DNA from: Planctomycetota bacterium
Lineage (GTDB): Bacteria > Planctomycetota > B129-G9
NCBI GenBank assembly: GCA_030607235.1
Contig: JAUWEX010000035.1
Location: forward strand, 1 to 8,765
Direction: 5' to 3'
Length of the DNA stretch: 8,765 nt
Shown one piece after another: positions 1-6,400 of this stretch. The position numbers and the translations under genes were made by a program. The stretch's first letter is position 1; each line of letters opens with the position of its first letter. Under the pieces are notes generated by a model that searched no databases, was not told the DNA's origin, and worked only from the letters and a program-made list of their open reading frames with translations.

Positions 1-16
1 GGGGGGGGGGGGGGGG
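1..16. other. G homopolymer at the window edge
   Basis: The first 16 bases are all G, and ordinary mixed sequence follows at once. A pure G run at the very end of a sequence is typical of a read or assembly artefact and nothing in it looks functional. A genuine G tract cannot be excluded from this window alone. Confidence 0.7.
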
Positions 17-53
17 TAAGCGCCACGGGGAGTGATGAATGTTGTCGGTTGCC

Positions 54-242
54 TTACGGCAGGTAGTCGGCGAAATCAAACGGATACGCCATATGCTGGT
101 CTGTTCCACCGCCGTTGGGCGTGGTCCAGAAAAGAGTGCGCGGATTCCAGTTGTTCCTCAGGCGCTCCATATACAGCGCCGTTCCTAATTCCCCGCAATC
201 TGTGATGTTAGTGGGGAAACAAGACATCTCCGTCGCGCCCAA
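54..242 (-). CDS. Doubtful small ORF downstream of the EF-hand gene
   Basis: An open frame of 62 codons ends with TAA at 54-56. Its longest start is a TTG at 242; an ATG four codons further in (228-230) is the alternative. Neither start has a well-spaced Shine-Dalgarno. The frame stays open upstream to a stop at 327-329, so it overlaps the end of the EF-hand gene in another frame. The peptide has a natural-looking composition, with several aromatic residues and the segment WNPRTLFWTTPNGGG. I recognise no family. It could be a small gene, the displaced tail of a protein broken by a frameshift, or chance. Confidence 0.22.
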   Translation of the reverse strand: MGATEMSCFPTNITDCGELGTALYMERLRNNWNPRTLFWTTPNGGGTDQHMAYPFDFADYLP

Positions 243-268
243 AAAGGACGCGGCCTGATTATTCCAAT

Positions 269-2029
269 TTATTTCACATAACTCTCCCTTAGTTTGACTG
301 CGGACAGGAACTGCGTCCTGGTGCGGTTACCGTATTGCTCAATTTTTACGACGCCGATCCCCTCTACGAAATACCAGTCCTCAGCCAGGGTACTTGGGTT
401 CGATCCCAAATTCCACGTCTCGATTATGCGTGCCCGTAGCGCTCTACCCTCATAGCCGATATCCGTCTTGACGTACACCCAATCATAGGATATCTCCCAG
501 CGAGCGGAGGAAACATCCGTGCCCCCATCATCCAGTACCGTATAGTAAGTCTGATAGATATCGATACTGTCGTTCCAGACATCAAGTGCGGCGGGCAGCA
601 TAATATACGGCGGAGTGGTTTCCCCCTGCCCCCGAACGAACCATATCCATCTTTCCAGTTCCCCGTTAACATATCTACCATCATCCGGCATATTATCGAA
701 ATACCCGCTAAAATTCCCGCCCGCGTTTGACGCGACCAGATAATCGTTGTACCAGTGCAGGTACCAGTTGATCACAACGCTGGGCGAGCCGAAAATTGGA
801 TACGTGCCTGTAGCGTTTTGACTACACCGCAAAAACGTGTGGGAGTTTTTGTCTTCGTGAATATCAAACCTGGTCAGCTTGGATGAGATCGTAATATTCT
901 CCAGTGCCCAGTAATTCCCCTTCTCTATTTCCCAATAACCCGTCGTGTCGATGGTCTGTGGCGCCATCTCTATATGCCAGTCGGCACCGGTAATAGCCTC
1001 GGCCGCGGCCTCAAGTTCCGAAGCCTGGACCTTGCCATCGTGGTTGTAATCCCAGCCAAGCGCCCAGTTGATATCGCTCTGTTTCGCCACGCCTTTATCG
1101 ACCCAGCCGTTGCGGAAATAATGTACATACGGATCTCCGACGCTCATCACTCCGTCTTCGTCGTGATCGTAGATAAACGAATACACATCGCAATCCGTCT
1201 CTGCGGGAGCGGACGCAAGACTACACGACCACGTATGAACGGTCTCGTTGTTGGCGAAAGTCTGCAACTCTCCGATCTGAACCTTTCCGTCGGAATTGGC
1301 GTCGTAGCCCAGGGCGATTATCGCATTAACCATATCCTGTGTGGCCTTGCCGCGATTGTTTTCGCCCGGCATATACGGGTTGCTGCGGAAGACATGGAGA
1401 TATGGGTCCCCGGCGCTCACCGTTCCGTCATTGTCTTTGTCGTAGACGGTGGACGTAACGCCCATGACTATCGTGGACTGCAAAATCACCGTCCAGTCGT
1501 CATCGGTCGTGCCGTTCATCATCGCCTCAAACTCGCCGACCTGCACATTGCCGTCAGAGTTGGAATCATATCCACCGTAAATAACCGCATTGAGATGCGA
1601 CTGAGCGATATAACCGGGATCGATATATCCCGTCGCGTCATTTCTGTGTTCGTAGCGGTCTCCAACGTTAATAATATTGTTGTTGTTCAAATCGTAAATC
1701 ACAGAATAGATTGACGGGTTCACAAGAGAAATATTCCATGTATCCTGTGTAGCGTTCTCGGCCCACGCATCGAGTTCGCTGACCTGGACCTTGCCGTCAG
1801 AGTTGTAATCATAGCCATCGGCGATAATTGTATCGATTTGCCACTGAGAGGCAATTCCTCCGTTAACTACTCCGTTACTGTAATGATGTTCGTATAGATC
1901 CCCGACCGAAACCGTTCCGTCATAATCCATATCCGTTATGGTTGAAGTAACTGTCAGGCCGGTGGCGTGAACAAAGGAAAGCGGCAAGGCCGCCATGACG
2001 AGAATCAATAAAACTAATTTATCTTTCAT
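269..2029 (-). CDS. Secreted protein with eight EF-hand-like calcium-binding loops
   Basis: I chose the start at 2029 (586 residues) over the ATG at 2042-2044. The inner ATG has GGAG nine bases before it, while the outer one has only an A/T-rich stretch without a ribosome site. The inner start also places a classic signal peptide first: MKDK, a hydrophobic core LVLLILVMAALPLSFV, then a VHA cleavage site near residue 22, which implies export. Residues about 33-353 are four tandem units, each with two 12-residue calcium-type loops (D-x-D/N-x-D-G pattern). The first loop of each unit ends in D and the second in E. Each unit is followed by a W-containing strand. The remaining 225 or so residues are rich in W, Y and beta-type sequence, with WYFVEGIGVVKIEQYG near the end, a pattern I associate with exported beta-sandwich proteins. 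No membrane anchor or C-terminal sorting signal is visible. Calcium binding is inferred from the loops; the biological role is unknown. Base composition is more A+T-rich than the gcv operon. Confidence 0.85.
   Translation of the reverse strand: MKDKLVLLILVMAALPLSFVHATGLTVTSTITDMDYDGTVSVGDLYEHHYSNGVVNGGIASQWQIDTIIADGYDYNSDGKVQVSELDAWAENATQDTWNISLVNPSIYSVIYDLNNNNIINVGDRYEHRNDATGYIDPGYIAQSHLNAVIYGGYDSNSDGNVQVGEFEAMMNGTTDDDWTVILQSTIVMGVTSTVYDKDNDGTVSAGDPYLHVFRSNPYMPGENNRGKATQDMVNAIIALGYDANSDGKVQIGELQTFANNETVHTWSCSLASAPAETDCDVYSFIYDHDEDGVMSVGDPYVHYFRNGWVDKGVAKQSDINWALGWDYNHDGKVQASELEAAAEAITGADWHIEMAPQTIDTTGYWEIEKGNYWALENITISSKLTRFDIHEDKNSHTFLRCSQNATGTYPIFGSPSVVINWYLHWYNDYLVASNAGGNFSGYFDNMPDDGRYVNGELERWIWFVRGQGETTPPYIMLPAALDVWNDSIDIYQTYYTVLDDGGTDVSSARWEISYDWVYVKTDIGYEGRALRARIIETWNLGSNPSTLAEDWYFVEGIGVVKIEQYGNRTRTQFLSAVKLRESYVK
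971..1933 (-). repeat. Four tandem protein-coding repeats, each a pair of EF-hand-like loops
   Basis: Counting residues from the ATG at 2044, loops lie at 38-49, 79-90, 118-129, 160-171, 202-213, 248-259, 293-304 and 332-343. The units run about 70-90 residues and share a scheme. First comes a loop such as DMDYDGTVSVGD followed by Y-x-H. Then comes a variable segment with A-x-Q, a G-Y-D/W-D turn, a loop such as DYNSDGKVQVSE, and finally a tryptophan (W103, W184, W272, W356) followed by a short strand. Loop 3 (DLNNNNIINVGD) lacks the central glycine. The second loops are also similar at DNA level, near 1775-1810, 1530-1570, 1268-1310 and 1015-1050, so the array arose by duplication. Third positions have diverged, so the duplication is not recent. 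Confidence 0.85.
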
Positions 2030-2131
2030 AATCGTTGTCTCCATAAATTGAGGAATAAAAAAGTAGCGAAAAAAACATGATTAAACGCATTTATTTCGCA
2101 ATATGCCTGACAGCCATCCTTTCTGAAAAAT

Positions 2132-2160
2132 GACAGATGTTCGTTAAGCGAACAGGTGTC
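2132..2160 (-). other. Imperfect hairpin in the presumed 5' leader of the EF-hand gene
   Basis: GACA (2132-2135) pairs with TGTC (2157-2160), and TGTTCG (2138-2143) pairs with CGAACA (2149-2154). They are separated by a two-by-two internal loop and capped by five bases. No U-run follows, so it is not a terminator. It may structure the leader, but the stem is short and could be chance. Confidence 0.3.
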
Positions 2161-2163
2161 GCC

Positions 2164-2200
2164 AATAAAAAAAGCCGCACCGAAAATCGGTGCGGCTTTT
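2164..2200 (-). terminator. Strong intrinsic terminator, best read leftwards
   Basis: The arms 2170-2183 and 2187-2200 form a perfect 14-bp stem with the G+C-rich core GCCGCACCG and a three-base loop. On the - strand a run of seven U follows directly; on the + strand only four. It therefore works best for leftward transcription. The only gene to its left in that direction is the EF-hand gene, whose start lies about 135 bases downstream, and no - strand gene precedes it. It must terminate a short RNA, act as an attenuator, or insulate the EF-hand gene from read-through. Confidence 0.85.
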
Positions 2201-2214
2201 GCCTGCGCTTCCTG

Positions 2215-2233
2215 GCGGACCCGGTGGGCCCGC
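2215..2233 (-). other. G+C-rich hairpin just before the leftward terminator
   Basis: GCGGACCC (2215-2222) and GGGCCCGC (2226-2233) form an 8-bp stem with a three-base loop. On the - strand RNA the one imperfect pair becomes a G-U wobble, so the hairpin is more stable in leftward transcripts. It lies 14 bases before the terminator stem, so a leftward RNA would carry two hairpins in tandem. Confidence 0.45.
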
Positions 2234-2236
2234 AAA

Positions 2237-2265
2237 ATTATACAACTTCAATCGGATCATAACAG
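2237..2265 (-). promoter_or_regulatory. Possible leftward promoter with consensus -10
   Basis: On the - strand a perfect TATAAT lies at 2242-2237. Seventeen bases upstream is CTGTTA (2265-2260), matching the -35 consensus at three of six bases. Transcription would begin near 2230, just before the hairpin and terminator. The poor -35 makes this the weaker of two leftward candidates. Confidence 0.35.
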
Positions 2266-2305
2266 ACCAAACAGCGTACTGAAAACATTCCCTGTTTAGA
2301 ACACC

Positions 2306-2336
2306 TCTATATTACACCCGATTTCTCCGATGTCAA
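2306..2336 (-). promoter_or_regulatory. Possible leftward sigma70-type promoter with consensus -35
   Basis: On the - strand a perfect TTGACA lies at 2336-2331. Sixteen bases on is TAATAT (2314-2309), and nineteen bases on is TATAGA (2311-2306); each matches the -10 consensus at four of six bases. Transcription would begin near 2300. RNA from here runs about 135 bases to the terminator at 2164-2200 and would have to read through it to reach the EF-hand gene. Confidence 0.45.
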
Positions 2337-2431
2337 GGGCAACCTCCTCAAATACTTAACTTTTTTAATCCAAGTCGACCGCGCACTCACACCCCGGAAA
2401 ACGCTCATTTCGCAAAAGCAACGGAATTATG

Positions 2432-2459
2432 TTGACCCCATATCCCGTTTTGTGATAAA
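2432..2459 (+). promoter_or_regulatory. Probable promoter of the TetR-family gene
   Basis: TTGACC (2432-2437) and GATAAA (2454-2459) are spaced 16 bases apart, and a TGT just before the -10 gives an extended -10 element. Transcription would start near 2466, leaving about 57 bases before the ATG. A TATAAA at 2487-2492 has no matching -35. The short inverted repeat AATAA...TTATT near 2491-2511 could be an operator, but it is too short to claim. Confidence 0.45.
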
Positions 2460-2522
2460 TGAAAAGTATTCTGTAGCGGCTCGCAGTATAAATAATGAGC
2501 GACAAGTTATTGTAGGCGGTAT

Positions 2523-3131
2523 ATGCCCAGATATAACAAAAAGCGCAAGGCGGCTGTTGATGCCATAGTAAAGGAAGACATTTACAAGGCTGTTAACAGG
2601 ATACTTTCTAAATATCATCCCAGGCAATTTACCATGAGTCTCGTGGCGCGGGAGGCCGGAATAGCAAGGGGAACCTTATACAATTATTTCAAAAGCAAGT
2701 CTGAACTTGTCGTATACGCGATTATGAGAGCCATAAAATCTTATGAGGATCGCATGCAGCGCATTGCGGCCTCGGACATGCCGGCGTGGGACAAGCTCCT
2801 GGCCATTGCCGAGTTGGATATGAGCGTACCCAGTGAAAAAAGGCAACTTGTCTCGCTCCTGTTTCAAATGGTATCGCGGGCTACCATGCAAAAAGAGGCG
2901 GAAAAATCCATAAGACAGGAAGAAGAGTGTATTACAAAGATAATCGAAAGCGGATTACGCCAGGGTATATTCAGAGATATTCCGGCAAGTGATATCCTGA
3001 CAGCCTATTTCGGAATTGTCGAAAAGTTTGCTAATCGCATATTGGCCGACAAAAGCAATCGAACGGTCGCCGAAGACGTAAAAATTGCCATGGGGATATT
3101 TATGAACGGAGTAACCGCTCGCCAGTCCTGA
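2523..3131 (+). CDS. TetR/AcrR-family transcriptional regulator
   Basis: The 202-residue product has the usual TetR length. Residues about 15-64 form the DNA-binding domain. The helix-turn-helix is near 38-57 (FTMSLVAREAGIARGTLYNY) and is followed by the family's FKSKSEL stretch. The rest is helical and variable, as expected for a ligand-binding and dimerisation domain; its ligand cannot be read from the sequence. The N-terminus is strongly basic. The start is supported by a modest AGGCGG only three bases before the ATG, and no better start is near. The gene is divergent from the EF-hand gene across about 490 bases and ends about 90 bases before the gcv promoter. It may regulate itself, the leftward transcription unit, or something elsewhere. 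The riboswitch already offers local control of the gcv genes, so no role there can be assumed. Its G+C is lower than that of the gcv genes. No clear terminator follows it. Confidence 0.88.
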   Translation: MPRYNKKRKAAVDAIVKEDIYKAVNRILSKYHPRQFTMSLVAREAGIARGTLYNYFKSKSELVVYAIMRAIKSYEDRMQRIAASDMPAWDKLLAIAELDMSVPSEKRQLVSLLFQMVSRATMQKEAEKSIRQEEECITKIIESGLRQGIFRDIPASDILTAYFGIVEKFANRILADKSNRTVAEDVKIAMGIFMNGVTARQS

Positions 3132-3219
3132 CATAAAGGCCGACAACTCCTTACAATATTTCACCGAAATCAGCATTGCCCACGCCCCGCAGACAGCAAA
3201 AAAATTCCCGGCGTTTCGC

Positions 3220-3248
3220 TTGACTAGACCGCCGGACTGTGATAGATT
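3220..3248 (+). promoter_or_regulatory. Probable promoter of the glycine riboswitch and gcv operon
   Basis: TTGACT (3220-3225) is followed after 17 bases by TAGATT (3243-3248), four of six matches to the -10 consensus. Transcription would start near 3255, where the outer stem of the riboswitch begins. The TGTGATAGAT stretch resembles the TGTGATAAAT at the -10 of the TetR-gene promoter, so both may be read by the housekeeping sigma factor. Confidence 0.55.
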
Positions 3249-3254
3249 TCCCGC

Positions 3255-3377
3255 TCAAATCGGATGATGGCGGTGGCAGAGCGCCTGGACTACACTCCGG
3301 GCCACCGAAGGTGCAAGCCCCGGTCGGGGTGAAACTCTCAGGTTTTCAACCATCGCCGGACGAACCTCTGGATTTGG
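3255..3377 (+). ncRNA. Glycine riboswitch, single aptamer
   Basis: The conserved glycine-aptamer core is plain. CACCGAAGG at 3303-3311 is followed by TGCAAG, GAAACTCTCAGG at 3331-3342, and GGACGAACCTCTGG at 3358-3371. The last string matches the junction of the known Vibrio cholerae tandem riboswitch as I remember it. Supporting stems are GATGG/CCATC (3266-3270 with 3350-3354), GCCTGGA/TCCGGGC (3283-3289 with 3296-3302), CCCC/GGGG (3318-3321 with 3326-3329) and a closing CAAATC/GATTTG (3256-3261 with 3371-3376). Only one copy of the core is present, so this is a singleton and not a tandem pair. It precedes a GlyA-GcvT fusion gene and gcvH, a typical target. Glycine riboswitches before cleavage-system genes usually switch expression on. 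Confidence 0.93.
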
Positions 3378-3384
3378 ACAAGAC

Positions 3385-3426
3385 AGGGGGATATGATATG
3401 AAACGTATCATATCCCCTTTTATTTT
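3385..3426 (+). terminator. Intrinsic terminator after the riboswitch, before the fusion gene
   Basis: GGGGATATGATATG (3387-3400) pairs with CGTATCATATCCCC (3404-3417) around an AAA loop: 14 bp with one G-U pair, extendable by two weaker pairs. A T-rich tract (TTTTATTTTTT) follows. Its place ten bases after the aptamer and about 35 before the start codon fits a transcription-attenuation platform. The stem does not overlap the aptamer, and I do not see an obvious antiterminator. Confidence 0.88.
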
Positions 3427-3446
3427 TTCACGTTCGATCGTGTTTA

Positions 3447-3452
3447 GAGAGG
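3447..3452 (+). promoter_or_regulatory. Ribosome binding site that fixes the start of the fusion gene
   Basis: GAGAGG lies eight bases before the ATG at 3461. It supports that start over in-frame upstream codons (from 3239) that fall inside the riboswitch and terminator. Confidence 0.75.
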
Positions 3453-3460
3453 CGTTTGCA

Positions 3461-6400
3461 ATGTCAAAGAAACAAAATGTCGATTTCCTCTTCCGTGGCG
3501 AGATCGCCGAGGTGGACCCCGCGGTCCGGCGGCTGATCGATCTCGAAGAAGAGCGTCAGGTCCGCAAGTTAATCATGATCGCCTCCGAAAGCACCGCCCC
3601 ACAGGCGGTCCGCGAGGCGCTTGGCTCGGTCTACACCAACCTCTACGCCGAAGGCTACCCCTCGGCCAAAATGTACCTCGACAACGAGGAGAAACTCAAC
3701 GAGCACAACCACCAACTCTCGTATCTGCGCCGTTACTCCGACCGCCGCTACTACAAGGGCGTCGAAAACACCGACTTCATCGAAGCGCTCGCCCGCAGGC
3801 GCTGCGCCGAGGTCTTCGCCGCCAACGGAGTCAGCCCCGAGGACATCTTCGTCAACGTCCAGCCCCTCTCCGGCGCGGCCGCCAACAACGCCGTCTACCA
3901 GGCGTTCACCTGCAACGGCGACACGGTCATGGGCCTCGACCTGGCGCACGGCGGCCACCTCACGCACGGCAGCCCCGTCAACCGCACGGGTATGTCGTAT
4001 AACATCGTAACCTACAAGACCAACCTCCAGACCGGCCTTCTGGACTACGACCAGATCGCCAAACTCGCCAGGGAATACAAACCCCGGATGATTATCGCCG
4101 GGTACAGCGCCTATCCGCGCACCATAGACTGGGCCAAGTTCCGCGAAATCGCCGACAGCGTCGGCGCGACGCTGCTGGCCGACATCTCGCATCCCGCCGG
4201 ACTCGTGGCAACGGGCGAGTTTCCCAGTCCCGTCGGATACGCCCACGTAACGTCCTTCACGACGCACAAGACCCTTTGCGGCCCAAGAGGCGCGTGTATC
4301 CTGACAACCACCGCCGAAAACGCGGCCCTCGTCAACTCCGCCGTTTTCCCCGGCGAGCAGGGCGGTCCGCACATAAACAACATCGTGGCCAAGGCGGTTT
4401 CGTTCCAGATAGCCAAGAGCAACGAATTCAAAAAACTTCAGAAAGCAATCAAACAAAACGCACAGGCTCTCACCGAGGCCTTCCTTGCCGAAGACCTCGA
4501 CATCGCCTACGGCGGCACCGACAGCCACCTCACGCTGGTCAACCTGCGCAAATTCAAGGGCCTCGACAATGCCCCCCTGAGCGCCGAAGTGCCCTCGCGC
4601 ATCCTCGACATGTGCGGCCTGACCTGCAACAAGAACTCGATCTTCGACGACGAGGTCCCCTCCTACCCCAGCGGCCTGCGCTTCGGCACCACCTGGGTTA
4701 CACAGCGCGGCCTGGGCGGGGATCACATGAAGGACATCGCCAAAGTCGTCGCAAAGTTGCTCAAAAATATCAGCCCGTTCGACTACATCGGCCTGCGCGG
4801 AATTCTGGGCCGCGGCAAGATGAATCTCAAGGTCCTCGAAGAGATCAAGCGCGACATCGCCGCGATAGCCGCGGACGCGACGGCCGACATCGAGCCTGAC
4901 ACCGGCAGCGAATATCCCTATTACACCCCCATCGAGGTCAAGACCGGCAAACAGACCGTTCTCGCGGCGGCGAACAAAAAGGCCGGAGCCAAAACGGCCG
5001 AGGTCGGCGGCTGGGAAGTGGCTATGAGTTACGGCGAAACAAAAGACGAGATCGCAGCCGCCAGGAAAGACGCCGTCGTGACGGACCTGACCGGCTTTAC
5101 GCCGATAGGCGTTTCGGGCCTGCGCGCCAACAACTTCATCTCGCAAATCTGCACGCAGAACACCTACGCGATGAAGCCCGGCGACACCGTCCACACCTTC
5201 ATCCTCGACGATGAGTGCAAACTCATCGACGACGTTGCAATTATCCGTGGCAAAAAAGACTCTCATGGCCGCGACACCTACACGATCCTCGGCCACCCCG
5301 AAAACACCGAGCGGCTGTTGCTGTGGCTGCGCGGTCTGGCGGACGGATACATCCTGTTCGACAATGACGACGTAACCGGCAAGGTCGAAGGCCCGGTGGT
5401 GGTCGAAGACCTCGCCTCGTGCCTCGACGCTGAAGCGCGCCGCGCCGTCATCGCCGTCTACGGTCCGAAGGCCGCCGAAAAACTCGGCGAGGCCGGAAAG
5501 GTCGAGAGCGGCAATATCGTCTGCGCGAAAGTTCACGGCATACCCGCGGTCGCGGCGCACCTCGAATGCCCCGCCGCCGGAAGCGCGTTTTTCCTGTTTG
5601 CGCACCCCGACAAAATCGAAGGCACCTGGAACAAACTCGTCGACGCAGGCGTCAAGCCCGCGGGCAAGGCGGCGCTGGACGCGTTGCGGAAGGAAGTCGG
5701 CGCGCCGGACTATTCCACCGACGCGCGCCCGACGGGCATCGAGTTGTACAAGAAGTGCGAAGACAAGTTCGACTTGTTCAAATTCTATTTCGTCGGCCAG
5801 AAAGAGATTGTCGCCGAAGTCAAACCCAAAGCGGACAAGAAGAAGTTCGCCTGGAAGGAAGTCGAAGGTGCAATCAAGCGCACAACGATTTACGAAGAAC
5901 ATTTGAAACTGACCAGCAAGGCCTTTATGGTCCCGTTCGCGGGCTGGGAGATGCCGGTGTGGTACAGCAGCGTCGGCGAGGAGCACGCCGCGGTGCGCAA
6001 CACATCAGCCCTGTTCGACGTATCGCACATGGGCGTGCTGGGCTTCGACGGCGAGTACGCACCGCGCTTTTTGGATATGGTTACGAGCAACTACGTGTTC
6101 TGGCTCGAACCCGGCCAGTCGCATTACTCCTATATATTAGGCCCGGACGGCGACATCGTCGACGACTGCATGGTTTACTGTCTGGCGCGCGACCGCTACC
6201 TCATGGTCGTCAACGCCTCCAACGCCGACAAGGTCATTGCGTGGTTCAACGCCGTTATCTCGGGCGAGGCGCTGCTCGACCACGATAACCCGACCAAGCG
6301 GCTCGAAGCGGAATTCACCTTCCGCGACCTCAAAGACACCGCGGTGTCGGGCAGGGACAGCAGGATCGACCTGGCATTGCAGGGACCGAACTCGCTAAAG

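Noticed and set aside
974..1714. 246-codon open frame on the + strand
   Set aside because: It is anti-sense to the EF-hand repeats. Its length comes from the regular repeat codons, and it has no ribosome site or known domain.
2026..2235. 69-codon open frame on the - strand before the EF-hand gene
   Set aside because: It reads straight through the strong terminator at 2164-2200 and overlaps the EF-hand start; no supporting motif.
2201..2290. tRNA 3' end on the - strand
   Set aside because: The TGGCGGACCCGG text at 2213-2224 recalls a tRNA acceptor and T arm, but no T loop, anticodon arm or matching 5' strand can be found.
2164..2300. Signal recognition particle RNA on the - strand
   Set aside because: A stretch resembling the SRP core (GTCC, a four-base loop, GGAAGC) occurs near 2203-2221. 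However, the following AGCAGCC signature is altered, and the 5' and 3' parts do not pair into the required long hairpin.
3377..3461. Second glycine aptamer after the first
   Set aside because: Neither the CCGAAGG nor the AAACTCTCAGG core recurs; the space is filled by the terminator and ribosome site.
3569..5986. 805-codon open frame on the - strand
   Set aside because: It lies wholly anti-sense to the GlyA-GcvT fusion, whose domains are unmistakable. C- or G-ending codons remove stops from the opposite strand; the translation is rich in V, G, D and R without a recognisable motif.
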